A DNA stretch of 64,000 bases from an uncultured Eubacteriales bacterium (GTDB lineage Bacteria; Bacillota; Clostridia; Christensenellales; CAG-138). The stretch spans positions 19,999-83,998 of the forward strand of contig CADBYI010000001.1 of assembly GCA_902798825.1 (NCBI GenBank). The letters run 5' to 3'. This document shows, piece after piece, positions 8,196 to 17,642 of the stretch. Position 1 is the stretch's first letter. Every line of letters begins with the position of its first letter. Below the pieces are notes generated by a model that was not told where the DNA came from, did no database searches, and saw only the letters and a program-made list of their open reading frames with translations. A program made the position numbers and the translations under genes.

Positions 8196-9822
8196 TCCCT
8201 TCCCCTTCGATCCCCTGCGGCAGCGGTATCCCTCCCAGCGCTTCCCCCTCTATGCCCGGGGCGGCATGGTGAACTGCTCCAGCCCCCAGGCGGCTGCGGC
8301 GGGGCTGGAGGTCCTGCGCAAGGGCGGCAACGCCGTGGATGCGGCGGTGGCGGCGGCCGCGGCCCTGACCGTGGTGGAGCCCACCGCCAACGGCATCGGC
8401 TCCGACGCCTTCGCCCTGGTCTGGTCCGAGAGGGAGCAAAAGCTCTTCGGTCTCAATTCCAGCGGCCCCGCGCCTCAGCTTCTGTCCATCGACGGGGTCA
8501 TGGCCGACGGCCGGGCCGTGAACGGAAAAATGCCTGTCCGGGGCTGGACCCCCGTCACCGTGTCCGGCGCGCCGGGGGCCTGGGCGGCCTTGAACGGGCG
8601 CTTCGGGCGGCTGACCCTGTCGGAGGACCTATCCCCCGCCGTGGCCTATGCGGAGGGAGGCTATCCCTGCGGCCCCAATTTGGCCGCCATGTGGCAGCTA
8701 TCCTTCGACACCTTTTCCAAGACCCTGACCGGGTCGGAATTTCAGCCCTGGTTCAAAACCTTCGCGCCGGGCGGCCGGGCGCCAAAGGCAGGGGAGATGA
8801 TCTATCTTCCCGATCACGGCGCCACCCTTCGGGCCATAGGCGAAAGCAACGCCGAAGCCTTCTATCGGGGGGACATCGCCCGCAAGATCGACGCGCAGAG
8901 CCGCCGGGACGGAGGCTATATCCGCTATGAGGACTACGCCGCCTTTCAACCCCGGTGGGTGGAGCCCATCTCGGTGAACTATCGGGGCTTCGACGTGTGC
9001 GAGATCCCGCCCAACGGCCAGGGCATCGTGGCCCTCATGGCCCTCAACATCCTGAAGGAGTTTCCCCTGGTCGATCGGGAGGACCCGAGGACGGTCCATC
9101 GGCAGCTGGAGGCCGTGAAGATGGCCTTTGCGGACGCCTTCCGATACGTGACCGACCCGGACAGGATGGAGATCGACTATCGTGATCTGCTGTCTCCCGC
9201 CTATGGGGCCATGCGGGCCCGGGAGATGGGGGAGCGGGCCCAGATCTGGACCCACCGTCTGCCCCCCAAGAGCGGCACGGTATACCTTTGCTGTGCGGAC
9301 GGGGAGGGGAACATGGTCTCCTATATCCAGTCCAACTACATGGGTTTCGGCTCCGGCATCGTGGTGGAGGGCACCGGCATCTCGCTGCAAAACCGGGGGG
9401 CGGACTTCTCTTTGGACCCCGGGGCGGCCAACTGCCTGATGCCCGGAAAGCGGACCTATCACACCATCATCCCCGGCTTTCTTATGAAGGACGGCCGGCC
9501 CATAGGCCCCTTCGGGGTCATGGGGGCCTATATGCAGCCCCAGGGCCACGTGCAGGTCATGACGAACTATATCGACTTTCACCTGGACCCCCAGCAGGCC
9601 TTGGACGCCCCCCGCTGGCAGTGGCTGCGGGACGGGACCGTCACCGTGGAAAGCCGGTTTTCGTCGGATTTGGCCCGGGCCCTTCGCCGCCTCGGCCACG
9701 ACGTGCGGCTGGATATCAACACTCCCAGCTTCGGCCGGGGCCAGATGATCGTCCGCCTGGACAACGGCGTGCTGGTGGGCGGGACCGAGTCCCGGACGGA
9801 CAGCAACATAGCCTGCTATTAA
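8188..9822 (+). CDS. ggt: Gamma-glutamyltransferase family protein
   Basis: A 544-residue Ntn-hydrolase precursor. The N-terminal half begins with NCSSPQAAAAGLEVLRKGGNAVDAAVAAA, typical of the GGT large subunit. The expected self-cleavage point lies before Thr364, in an SGTVYLCC context where most family members have T-T-H-x-S; the nucleophilic Thr is kept but the next residues differ. The following GEGNMVSYIQSNYMGFGSG block is conserved. No signal peptide is seen, so it may be cytoplasmic, unlike the secreted glutathione-degrading enzymes. Members like this are sometimes oxamate amidohydrolase-like or of unknown amide specificity. The start at 8188 has GGAGGAA upstream. Confidence 0.85.
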   Translation: MTDPFPFDPLRQRYPSQRFPLYARGGMVNCSSPQAAAAGLEVLRKGGNAVDAAVAAAAALTVVEPTANGIGSDAFALVWSEREQKLFGLNSSGPAPQLLSIDGVMADGRAVNGKMPVRGWTPVTVSGAPGAWAALNGRFGRLTLSEDLSPAVAYAEGGYPCGPNLAAMWQLSFDTFSKTLTGSEFQPWFKTFAPGGRAPKAGEMIYLPDHGATLRAIGESNAEAFYRGDIARKIDAQSRRDGGYIRYEDYAAFQPRWVEPISVNYRGFDVCEIPPNGQGIVALMALNILKEFPLVDREDPRTVHRQLEAVKMAFADAFRYVTDPDRMEIDYRDLLSPAYGAMRAREMGERAQIWTHRLPPKSGTVYLCCADGEGNMVSYIQSNYMGFGSGIVVEGTGISLQNRGADFSLDPGAANCLMPGKRTYHTIIPGFLMKDGRPIGPFGVMGAYMQPQGHVQVMTNYIDFHLDPQQALDAPRWQWLRDGTVTVESRFSSDLARALRRLGHDVRLDINTPSFGRGQMIVRLDNGVLVGGTESRTDSNIACY

Positions 9823-9826
9823 TCCG

Positions 9827-9854
9827 TTGCACCCGGCGGCAAATCTGATATAAT
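9827..9854 (+). promoter_or_regulatory. Strong extended -10 promoter
   Basis: TTGCAC (9827-9832), a 16-base spacer and a perfect TATAAT (9849-9854) preceded by TGA form an extended -10 promoter in front of the pyrophosphatase gene. Confidence 0.8.
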
Positions 9855-9884
9855 AAGCGGTACAGAATGCAAGGAGGGCTTTTC

Positions 9885-11492
9885 ATGGACCCCGTATACG
9901 TTTTTGGACACAAGAACCCGGACACCGACTCCATCGTGGCCGCCATCGCCTATGCCAGCTTGCGCCACGCCCTGGGGGATCGGCAGTACGTGGCCTGCCG
10001 GTTGGGGGTGTTGAGCGACGAGACCAGCCGCATTTTGCAGCGGTTCGGCTTCGAGTCGCCCATGCGGCTCCATGACGTGCGGACCCAGGTGAAGGATCTG
10101 AACTTCGATCGGCCCACCATCCTGTCCGATGCGGTGACGGTCCATCGGGCCTGGGAGCTCATGTATGAAAACGAACACCCCTCCGTGTCGCTGCCCATCG
10201 CGGACGAGGGCGGGAAGCTCTTCGGCATGCTGACCACTGGCGACATCGCCCAGTACGATATGCGGTTCGTGGAGGAGACCATGCTGAAGGACGTGCCCCT
10301 CTTCAACCTCCTCTCCTGCTTGGACGGGCAGATTTGGGGGGACTATGGGGACGTGACCGGCCTTTCCGGGGAGCTGTGCATCGCGGTCCCCGGCATGGAC
10401 CAAACCTTCCCGGAGCACAGCATCGTCATCACCGGTCGGGACAGCGCCGTCCTCCAGGCCGCCTACGCCGCCCGGGCCACCGCCATCATCGTCTGCGGGG
10501 GCCAGCTTCAGCCGGAGGACATGGACAAGCGGGGCAGCACCGTCATCATCACCACCCCCTATGACCCCTATCGGGCGGCCCGGCTCATGATCCAATCCGT
10601 GCCCGTGTCCCGCATCGCCCAGACCAAGGACTTGACCGTCTTCCACGAGGACGACTATCTGGACAACGTTCGGGAGGCTACCTTGAAGAGCCGGTATCGG
10701 AGCTATCCCATCCTGGACAGCCAGGAGAACGTGGTGGGGACCCTGTCCCGATACCACCTGCTGCGGCCCAACCGGAAGAAGGTGGTCCTGGTGGACCACA
10801 GCGAAACCGCCCAGAGCGTGGACGGGCTGGGCGAAGCCCAGATCCTGGCCATCATCGACCACCATCGCCTGGCGGACGTGGAGACCGTGGACCCCATCTA
10901 CGTGCGGACCGAGGCCGTGGGCGCCAGCACCACCATCATCGCCACCATGTTCCAGGAGCGGGGCATCATGCCGGGGCAGAAGCTGGCAGGGCTCATGGCG
11001 GCGGGCATCCTTTCCGACACCATCCTGTTCCAGTCCCCCACCTGCACCGAACGGGACAGGATCATGGCCGAGCGCATGGCCCGGCTGGCGGGCCTTTCCC
11101 TGACGGAGCTGGGGAAGGACATCTTCTCCTCCACTCTGCCACCGGACGCCGACGTGAAGGAGCTGCTGTTCTCCGACTTCAAGCAGTTCCAGATCGCGGG
11201 CCACTCCCTGGGCATCGGCCAGTTCACCAGCACGGACTGTGAGCAGCTCATCTCCCGCCATGAGGAGGTCATCGCCATCATGGAGGAGGAGCGGGCGAAG
11301 AACGGCTATGATATGCTCCTGTTCATGCTCACCGACGTGCTCAAGAGGAGCACCCGGCTGTTGGCCGTGGGGGATCTCAACGAGCTGGGCCAGGTGTTCA
11401 ACGTGAAGTTCAAGGACAATGCGGCCATGCTCCCCGACGTCATGAGCCGCAAGAAGCAGATCGTCCCCACCCTGTCCCTTATCTGGGGCTGA
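9885..11492 (+). CDS. Manganese-dependent inorganic pyrophosphatase with CBS and DRTGG domains
   Basis: A family II pyrophosphatase of 535 residues that hydrolyses diphosphate to two phosphates. The DHH N-terminal motif is seen as FGHKNPDTDS. A regulatory insert follows at about residues 70-300: one CBS segment (VTVHRAWELMYENEHPSVSLPI), a DRTGG-like domain and a second CBS segment (KSRYRSYPILD). The catalytic core then resumes with VDHSE and IIDHHRLAD, followed by the DHHA2 region. In the family, AMP/ADP inhibit and ATP or diadenosine polyphosphates activate through this insert. The ATG at 9885 follows AAGGAGGG. It is transcribed from the strong promoter just upstream. Confidence 0.92.
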   Translation: MDPVYVFGHKNPDTDSIVAAIAYASLRHALGDRQYVACRLGVLSDETSRILQRFGFESPMRLHDVRTQVKDLNFDRPTILSDAVTVHRAWELMYENEHPSVSLPIADEGGKLFGMLTTGDIAQYDMRFVEETMLKDVPLFNLLSCLDGQIWGDYGDVTGLSGELCIAVPGMDQTFPEHSIVITGRDSAVLQAAYAARATAIIVCGGQLQPEDMDKRGSTVIITTPYDPYRAARLMIQSVPVSRIAQTKDLTVFHEDDYLDNVREATLKSRYRSYPILDSQENVVGTLSRYHLLRPNRKKVVLVDHSETAQSVDGLGEAQILAIIDHHRLADVETVDPIYVRTEAVGASTTIIATMFQERGIMPGQKLAGLMAAGILSDTILFQSPTCTERDRIMAERMARLAGLSLTELGKDIFSSTLPPDADVKELLFSDFKQFQIAGHSLGIGQFTSTDCEQLISRHEEVIAIMEEERAKNGYDMLLFMLTDVLKRSTRLLAVGDLNELGQVFNVKFKDNAAMLPDVMSRKKQIVPTLSLIWG

Positions 11493-11541
11493 TGCGCGGA
11501 GCACAGAAAGACCATCAAGTCCATTCAGGAGGAGTCCAATC

Positions 11542-12696
11542 ATGAAACGAAGCAGACTGGTCATTTGCCTGGTCGTATGTCTCCTGTTGACGTCCCTGCT
11601 GCGCGTCAGCGCGGCGGAGACGGAGGAAGTCACCGTCATCGATATTCAGAAGTACGGCAACCTGATGTTGTCCCTGCCTGGCAGCGAGCTGCTGGCCCGG
11701 GGCTTTGCGTATGGCGACATCGTGAACGTGGCCATCAACGGTCAGGTCTATGAAATGCCCATCGGCAGCAACTTTTCCGACGTGGACCAGGGGAGCATGA
11801 TCTGCCGCGTGGTCATCAAGGAGGACCTGGGCGAGGACTATATCGTCCTGGCCATCAACATGGGCGATTTCGCCACCACCGCCGGCATCGCCACCAAGGA
11901 GAAGATCGAGGCTGACCCGGGCTTCGTCTGGCATTATAACGAGGGTGTCGCGGAGCCCGTGGCCGTTGCCATCGAGATGAAGGAGCCGGGCGGCTACTAC
12001 GACCAGTGGGTGATGCATCAGCTGGTGCGGAGCGAGAACCGGGAGGACTATCCCGGGCTGACGGACGCCGAGTTCGCCAACTTCCGCGCCGTCGAAATGG
12101 GCGATATCGCCCCCGGCAGGCTCTATCGGTCCTCCTCTCCCGTGAATCCGGAGATCAACCGCAGCGCCTATGCGGACGAAGCCGCCAAGGCCGCCGGTGT
12201 GAAGACGTTCATCAACCTGGCGGACAACGAGGAGACGCTGCTGGGCTACGAGGGCTTCCATGACAGCTATTACAGCCGGCAGAACCGTATCGCCCTGAAC
12301 CTGGGCGTGGATTTCGCCGCGGAGGATTTTCGGGCTGGTCTCGCAAAAGGGCTTCGGTTCATCGGAACCCAGGAGGGTCCCTATCTGGTCCACTGCAACG
12401 AGGGAAAGGACCGGGCGGGCTTCGTCTCCGCCATCCTGGAATGCCTGATGGGCGCCGCCGAGGAGGAGATCGTGGCGGACTATATGGTCACGTTCTACAA
12501 CTATTACGGCGTGGAGCCGGGCACGGAGCAGTATGAGATCGTCGCCAACAGCAACATCCGCAAGTCCCTCTGCACCGCCTTCGGCCTCGCTTCTCTGGAG
12601 GGGGCGGACCTTCGGCTCTGCGCGGAGGCATATCTCGCGGGCATCGGCCTCACCCAGGCGGAGATCAACAGCCTCCGGGCGAACCTTGCGAAGTGA
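11542..12696 (+). CDS. Secreted protein-tyrosine-phosphatase-like enzyme with N-terminal beta-barrel domain
   Basis: The 384-residue protein starts after AGGAGGAG with a clear signal peptide (basic start, hydrophobic 5-20, VSAAE cleavage region). Residues about 28-145 resemble the small barrel at the C-terminus of SAM-hydroxide adenosyltransferases. The rest is a dual-specificity-like phosphatase domain of the Y_phosphatase3/phytase-like type with the C-x5-R loop HCNEGKDRAGF at Cys285 and a likely acid loop LADNEETL. The architecture suggests an exported phosphatase acting on phosphorylated proteins, inositol phosphates or other phosphoesters outside the cell. It lies 49 bases after the pyrophosphatase gene, possibly in the same transcript. 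Confidence 0.75.
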   Translation: MKRSRLVICLVVCLLLTSLLRVSAAETEEVTVIDIQKYGNLMLSLPGSELLARGFAYGDIVNVAINGQVYEMPIGSNFSDVDQGSMICRVVIKEDLGEDYIVLAINMGDFATTAGIATKEKIEADPGFVWHYNEGVAEPVAVAIEMKEPGGYYDQWVMHQLVRSENREDYPGLTDAEFANFRAVEMGDIAPGRLYRSSSPVNPEINRSAYADEAAKAAGVKTFINLADNEETLLGYEGFHDSYYSRQNRIALNLGVDFAAEDFRAGLAKGLRFIGTQEGPYLVHCNEGKDRAGFVSAILECLMGAAEEEIVADYMVTFYNYYGVEPGTEQYEIVANSNIRKSLCTAFGLASLEGADLRLCAEAYLAGIGLTQAEINSLRANLAK

Positions 12697-12756
12697 CCGG
12701 GGCCTGCCCGGTTCGGCAGATATTTTGCGCTTCCATAAGAGATAAGGAGATTCACC

Positions 12757-14490
12757 ATGCAGATATTCATCGACGGCAATCCGGTGGAGGCCCAGCCGGG
12801 GGAAAGCCTGCTTTCCATCGTGAAGCGGATGGGGCTGGATTCCAGCGACCTCAATCGACGCCCCCTGGCCGCGGATCTTGGCGGCGAGGTGTTCACGTTG
12901 AACTACGTCCCCTGCCGGGAGCAGGATCGGCTCCCCGAGGCCGTGGGCTATCGGGAGCGCCGGGGCATCCGCCGCAGCAAGGGCCGGATCAGCCTGATCC
13001 GCTACGGGGAAAACCGGGGCCAGCGGGTCTATGAAAGGACGCTGCTGTTCGTCTTTCTGCTGGCCGTGCGGGAGCTGTTCCCCGACGCCCATGTGAAGGT
13101 GAACTACGCCATCGGCGCGGGATTGTATATCACCCTTCGGAAGCAGACCCCCTTGACCCGGGGCGAGGTGGACGCCCTCCGGCGCAAGTGCCGGGAGATC
13201 GTGGCCGCGGACTATGTTTTGGAGCGCAAGCGGTTGGACATCGACGAGGCCATCACCTTCTTCGAGAAGGACGGCCAGACCGACAAGGTCCGGCTCCTCA
13301 ACTACCGGCAGTTCACCTTCTTCGACATCTATCGCCACGGGGACTACGTGGACTATTTCTATGGGGAGATGTGCCCCTCCACGGCCTATGCCAGCGTCAT
13401 GAATCTGCAGTACGAGGCCCCGGGTCTGTTCCTGCTTCGACCCTCGGCGAAGGACGTGAACAAGCCCTCCACCTACGTAAAGTCTCCCCGCTTTGCCGCC
13501 GTTTTCGCCGAAAGCGACCGTTGGGCACGGCTCATGCACTGCGCCTCCGTGGCGGACCTAAACGACATGGTCATGAACGGCACCGTTCGGGAGCTCATTC
13601 GGGTCAACGAGGCCCTGCACGAAAAGCGGTTCGCGGAGATCGCCTCCGAGATCGTTGCCCGCGGCGCCAGGGCCATCCTGATCGCAGGGCCCTCCTCCTC
13701 GGGCAAGACCACCAGCGCCAACCGGCTCTGCACCCAGCTAAGGGTCCTGGGGAAGAACCCCCTGCTCTTCTCCCTGGACGACTACTATAAGGATCGGAGC
13801 CTGGTGGAGCCGGAGCCCGACGGCACCTTCGACTACGAGCACATCAAGATGATCGACGTGGAGCGGTTCAATGAGGACTTGTCCGCCCTGCTGCGGGGCG
13901 AAAGCGTGGAGCCCCCCACCTTTGACTTCTCCACGGGCCAAAGCCTGCCTGGAGGCCGGACCATCCGCCTCACCGAGGACACGCCCCTCATCATCGAGGG
14001 CCTCCATGCCCTGAACCCCCAGCTGCTCACCCCGGAGATCGACCCCAAGGACGTGTTCAAGCTCTACGTCTCCGCCCTGACCACCCTGAATCTGGACGAC
14101 CACAACCGGATACCCACCTCGGACGTGCGGCTGCTCAGGCGGCTGGTTCGGGACTATCTCACCCGGGGCGCCACCATCGAGCGGACGCTGAACATGTGGG
14201 ACAGCGTCCAGCGGGGAGAGCAGCGGTGGATATTCCCCTATCAGGAGGGGGCGGACGCCATCTTCAACACGGCGCTGGTCTATGAGCTCTCCGTGCTCAA
14301 GCGCCACATCTTCCCCCTGCTCCAGTCCGCGGACCCCACCAGCCCCTGCTATGACCAGGTCCGCAACATCGTGAAGTTTTTGAACTACGTGCAGGACGCC
14401 TCCGTGGAGGACGAGATCCCGCCCACCAGCATCCTGCGGGAGTTCATCGGCGGCAACACCTTTTACCTGCGGAACGGAAGGGAGGAGTAG
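12757..14490 (+). CDS. Nucleoside/uridine kinase with N-terminal TGS-like domain
   Basis: A 577-residue protein of a Clostridia family in which a threonyl-tRNA-synthetase-like N-terminal part (TGS start QIFIDGNPVEAQPGESLLSI, then a second additional domain around 80-250) precedes a uridine kinase/phosphoribulokinase domain. The P-loop is AGPSSSGKTTSAN near residue 311, followed by SLDDYYKDR and YEHIKMIDVERF typical of uridine kinases. It should phosphorylate a nucleoside with a nucleoside triphosphate; the ThrRS-like part may sense RNA or a nucleotide. SD AAGGAG. The next gene begins four bases after its stop. Confidence 0.88.
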   Translation: MQIFIDGNPVEAQPGESLLSIVKRMGLDSSDLNRRPLAADLGGEVFTLNYVPCREQDRLPEAVGYRERRGIRRSKGRISLIRYGENRGQRVYERTLLFVFLLAVRELFPDAHVKVNYAIGAGLYITLRKQTPLTRGEVDALRRKCREIVAADYVLERKRLDIDEAITFFEKDGQTDKVRLLNYRQFTFFDIYRHGDYVDYFYGEMCPSTAYASVMNLQYEAPGLFLLRPSAKDVNKPSTYVKSPRFAAVFAESDRWARLMHCASVADLNDMVMNGTVRELIRVNEALHEKRFAEIASEIVARGARAILIAGPSSSGKTTSANRLCTQLRVLGKNPLLFSLDDYYKDRSLVEPEPDGTFDYEHIKMIDVERFNEDLSALLRGESVEPPTFDFSTGQSLPGGRTIRLTEDTPLIIEGLHALNPQLLTPEIDPKDVFKLYVSALTTLNLDDHNRIPTSDVRLLRRLVRDYLTRGATIERTLNMWDSVQRGEQRWIFPYQEGADAIFNTALVYELSVLKRHIFPLLQSADPTSPCYDQVRNIVKFLNYVQDASVEDEIPPTSILREFIGGNTFYLRNGREE

Positions 14491-14493
14491 GCT

Positions 14494-15495
14494 ATGCGCA
14501 AAACCCTGGCAACCACCTTCCTGGCCCTGGGCTTTTTGGTCCTGATCCTGTGCGTCGCCTTCACGGTGGTTCAGCTCACCGCCTCCGAAACCGGCTGGTT
14601 CGAGCAGGAGTTCAGCGAGCTCTCCCTGGCCGAGAACATGGGCATGACCCTGGGGGATCTGGGCGCGTCGATACGGACGCTGGTAAACTATATGAACGGC
14701 CAGGCGGACACCATCGACGTGCTGGTCACCGTGGGCGGGCAGCAGACGCGCATGTTCAATCTGGACATCGAGATCGTCCACATGGCGGAGGTCAGGACCC
14801 TGTGGCAATGGTTCATTGGCGCGCGAAACGTGGGGGCGCTCCTGGGCGTGGTCCTGTGCCTCGTCGGGGTCATCCTGGACGGGAAGGACGCCGTTCGGAA
14901 TGCCTGCATGGGCTACTTCTGGGCCTTGGGCCTGTTCCTGGTGGTGGTGGCCTTCGCGGGGACATGGGCCGCCGTCAGCTTCGACAGCTTCTGGACCGCC
15001 TTCCACCGGCTGATCTTCCCCAACAGTGAAAACTGGCTCCTGCCCGCCGAATCCCGGATGATCCAGATGCTGCCCTCCCAGCTGTTCAGCGACCTGGTCA
15101 TGCGGATGGGCGGCCGGATACTGCTCGTTCTTCTGATCGTGGCCGGGGCGGCAGCGGCGGTGCTGCTGTTCAACCGGCGCAAGCAGCCCGTCGTGGACCC
15201 CTGGGCAGCCAAGGCGGAAAAGCCCCAGACCCCGGAGGAGGATCTGTCCTCCGTTCAGGGACCGGATTTGCTGATCGTCCATAAGAAGGCCAACATGACC
15301 GTCAGCGAGCGGCGCAAGCTCAACGAGGAGATGGAGAAGGAGAAGCAGGCCATCGGCACGCCCGACGAGGCCGTCGCCGCGGAGTTTAGAGACGCCGCGC
15401 TGGACACGCCGGAGGAAAGCCGGCAGCGGATAGAATTTGCCCCCCTGGAAGGGCGGCCCGAGGAGAAGGACGACGACTACGATGAGCTATTATGA
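14494..15495 (+). CDS. DUF1461/TIGR01906-family integral membrane protein
   Basis: A 333-residue protein with four predicted helices (about 7-27, 105-130, 138-165, 205-228) and the family pattern HMAEVRTLW in the outer loop and F..FHRLIFPNSENWLLP before the last helix. The family is found in many Firmicutes and has no known reaction. Here a charged cytoplasmic tail of about 100 residues (KKANMTVSERRKLNEEMEKE) is added, longer than usual. Its 3' end overlaps tsaD by fourteen bases, so both are in one operon with the kinase. Confidence 0.75.
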   Translation: MRKTLATTFLALGFLVLILCVAFTVVQLTASETGWFEQEFSELSLAENMGMTLGDLGASIRTLVNYMNGQADTIDVLVTVGGQQTRMFNLDIEIVHMAEVRTLWQWFIGARNVGALLGVVLCLVGVILDGKDAVRNACMGYFWALGLFLVVVAFAGTWAAVSFDSFWTAFHRLIFPNSENWLLPAESRMIQMLPSQLFSDLVMRMGGRILLVLLIVAGAAAAVLLFNRRKQPVVDPWAAKAEKPQTPEEDLSSVQGPDLLIVHKKANMTVSERRKLNEEMEKEKQAIGTPDEAVAAEFRDAALDTPEESRQRIEFAPLEGRPEEKDDDYDELL

Positions 15496-16543
15496 CGAGG
15501 CGGAAAGCCGACTGAAGACCCTGCAACGGCGAGGTGAAGCTACGGTCCTTTCCATAGAGACCTCCTGCGACGAGACCGCCGCCGCCGTGGTGAAGAACGG
15601 GCGGCAGGTCCTGTCCAACGCCGTTTACACCCAGATACCCATCCACCGGAAGTTCGGCGGCGTGGTGCCGGAGCTGGCCAGCCGCAACCATGTGGACCAG
15701 GTGGGGCCCGTGGTGGAATCGGCCCTTGAGGACGCGGGCATGACCCTCCGTGACATCGACGCCATCGCCGTCACCGGGGGCCCGGGCCTGGTGGGGGCCC
15801 TGCTGGTGGGCGTGAGCTATGCCAAGGGCCTGGCCTTCGCCACGGGAAAGCCCCTGGTCAACACCCATCATATTTTGGGCCATATCGCCGCCAACTACCT
15901 GACCTTCCCCGATCTTGTGCCCCCCTTCACCTGCCTTGTGGCCTCCGGCGGTCACAGCCACATCATCGAGGTGGCGGACTACGACCGATGCGTTCTCATC
16001 GGCCGGACGAGGGACGACGCCGCCGGGGAGGCCTACGACAAGGTGGCCCGGGTGCTGGAGCTGCCTTATCCCGGCGGGCCCGAGTTGGAGAAGCTGGCGG
16101 CCCAGGGGGACCCCCACGCCGTTCGCTTCCACTCCGCCTTCAACGAGGGGGAGGGCTTCGACATGAGCTTTTCCGGCCTTAAGACCGCGGTCATCAACTA
16201 CCTGCAGAACGCCAAACAGCGGGGGGAGACCGTGAACCGGGCGGACGTGGCGGCCAGCTTCCAGTTCGCCGTCAATTCCATCCTCTCCGACAAGGCCGTC
16301 CGGGCCGCCGTGGAAAACGGTCATGGGACATTGGCCCTGGCCGGAGGCGTGTCCGCCAACAAAAATCTGCGGCAGATGCTGGACCAAAAGGCCCAAAAGC
16401 GGGGCATCCGCTTCTGCTGCCCCGATTTCAAATACTGCACGGACAACGGGGCCATGATCGGTTCGGCGGGGTTCTATCTGCTGATGGCGGGCCATATCTC
16501 GGATCTTTCCTTCAACGCCGTGCCTTATCTGCCCATCGCGTAG
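15482..16543 (+). CDS. tsaD: tRNA N6-adenosine threonylcarbamoyltransferase TsaD
   Basis: The 353-residue protein transfers the threonylcarbamoyl group to A37 of ANN-decoding tRNAs, with TsaB and TsaE as partners in bacteria. Visible are LSIETSCDETAAAVV at the start, the metal pair His130/His134 in HHILGH, the VASGGHS nucleotide loop, GEAYDKVAR and the C-terminal GGVSANKNLR and DNGAMI motifs. All are intact and the length is normal apart from a 15-residue N-terminal extension. The start at 15482 lies within the preceding gene; a start closer to VLSIETS is not available with a better site. Confidence 0.96.
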   Translation: MSYYDEAESRLKTLQRRGEATVLSIETSCDETAAAVVKNGRQVLSNAVYTQIPIHRKFGGVVPELASRNHVDQVGPVVESALEDAGMTLRDIDAIAVTGGPGLVGALLVGVSYAKGLAFATGKPLVNTHHILGHIAANYLTFPDLVPPFTCLVASGGHSHIIEVADYDRCVLIGRTRDDAAGEAYDKVARVLELPYPGGPELEKLAAQGDPHAVRFHSAFNEGEGFDMSFSGLKTAVINYLQNAKQRGETVNRADVAASFQFAVNSILSDKAVRAAVENGHGTLALAGGVSANKNLRQMLDQKAQKRGIRFCCPDFKYCTDNGAMIGSAGFYLLMAGHISDLSFNAVPYLPIA

Positions 16544-16631
16544 GGGTCGATCCCTTCCGGTGCCGGGCAATACGCAACAGTAAAGCGCAGACAGATCATC
16601 TCATTCGCTGTGCAAAGTGAGGGTATGGGGT

Positions 16632-17081
16632 ATGATCGAATACAGAAAACTGACCGCAGATGAAATCGACACCTTCGCCCGCCTGCGCATTCGACAGCTC
16701 CGGGAGGAGGGCGCCACGGGGGAGGAAGATTTGCTGCCCACCCTGCTGGACTACTATGGCCGCCACCTGCCCGACGGCTCCTTTGTGGCCTACCTCGCCA
16801 TGGACGGCGCAACCATGGTGGGCACCGGTGCCGTGTCCGTGGTGGAGAAGCCCGCCTGGTTCGGCTGCCCCACGGGCCGGATCGGGCTCATTTCCAGCAT
16901 ATACACAGACAGCGCCTACCGGCGGCAGGGGATCGCCAAACGCCTCCTGTCCCTGGTGGCGGAGGCGGCCCGGGAGAAGGGCTGCGGCACGATTTGGGTC
17001 ACCGCCTCGGACATGGGCGTGCCCTTCTACAGCGCTTTCGGCTTCGTCCACAACAGCAACTTCCTGCAATACAAGCTATGA
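16632..17081 (+). CDS. GNAT family N-acetyltransferase
   Basis: A 149-residue single-domain acetyltransferase. The acetyl-CoA loop is seen as RRQGIAKRLL (about residues 97-106) after the beta-4 strand ISSIYTDSAY, with FYSAFGFVHNS near the C-terminus as in family members. The ATG at 16632 is preferred over an in-frame start 15 bases upstream because it matches typical N-termini (MIEYRKLTADEI). The substrate is unknown. Stop and next start overlap as ATGA. Confidence 0.88.
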   Translation: MIEYRKLTADEIDTFARLRIRQLREEGATGEEDLLPTLLDYYGRHLPDGSFVAYLAMDGATMVGTGAVSVVEKPAWFGCPTGRIGLISSIYTDSAYRRQGIAKRLLSLVAEAAREKGCGTIWVTASDMGVPFYSAFGFVHNSNFLQYKL

Positions 17082-17608
17082 ACAAGCAGCCCGAAGAACT
17101 CCGTCTGGAGCTGGAGGACGGGGAGTGGCCCCTCACCTATACGGACCACGATAGACAGATAGTCCGGGCCATCGTCTTTGATGACGAGGGCTGGTTCTAC
17201 TTCGTCCGGGCCCACCGGGACGACGACTTCGGCAAGGCCACCCTTATCGAGACCTCCGGCGGGGGCGTGGAGACGGGGGAGGACCTGCTTTCGGCCATCC
17301 GGCGGGAGCTCGGCGAGGAGCTGGGCGCCCGGGTGGAGGTCCTGTGCAAGATCGGCGTGGTCAGCGACTACTACAACCTGATCCATCGGCACAACGTGAA
17401 CCACTACTACCTGTGCAGGGCCCTGTCCTTCGGCGAAAAGCATCTCATGCCCGACGAGATCAGCGATTTCCATCTGTCCACCCTGCGGCTGACCGCCGAC
17501 GAGGCCGAGGCCGAATACCGGCGCCGGGCCTGCACCCCCATCGGCCGTCTCATCGCCGCCCGGGAGCTGCCCGTTTTGCGGCGGGCCCGGGAGATTTTGG
17601 GCTGGTAG
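17078..17608 (+). CDS. Nudix hydrolase
   Basis: The 176-residue protein contains a full Nudix box, G-x5-E-x7-REUxEExGU, as GVETGEDLLSAIRRELGEELGA (the stretch begins near residue 66), with the ExxEE metal ligands intact. It would hydrolyse a nucleoside diphosphate linked to another moiety; the specific substrate is not visible. It overlaps the GNAT gene by four bases. Confidence 0.9.
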   Translation: MNKQPEELRLELEDGEWPLTYTDHDRQIVRAIVFDDEGWFYFVRAHRDDDFGKATLIETSGGGVETGEDLLSAIRRELGEELGARVEVLCKIGVVSDYYNLIHRHNVNHYYLCRALSFGEKHLMPDEISDFHLSTLRLTADEAEAEYRRRACTPIGRLIAARELPVLRRAREILGW

Positions 17609-17642
17609 GTTTCGTTTCTTTCCCAGCGTCCATACTTGGGTC

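Noticed and set aside
11515..13539. Long minus-strand frame opposite the phosphatase and kinase
   Set aside because: Shadow frame; no family-like sequence and contradicted by clear plus-strand genes.
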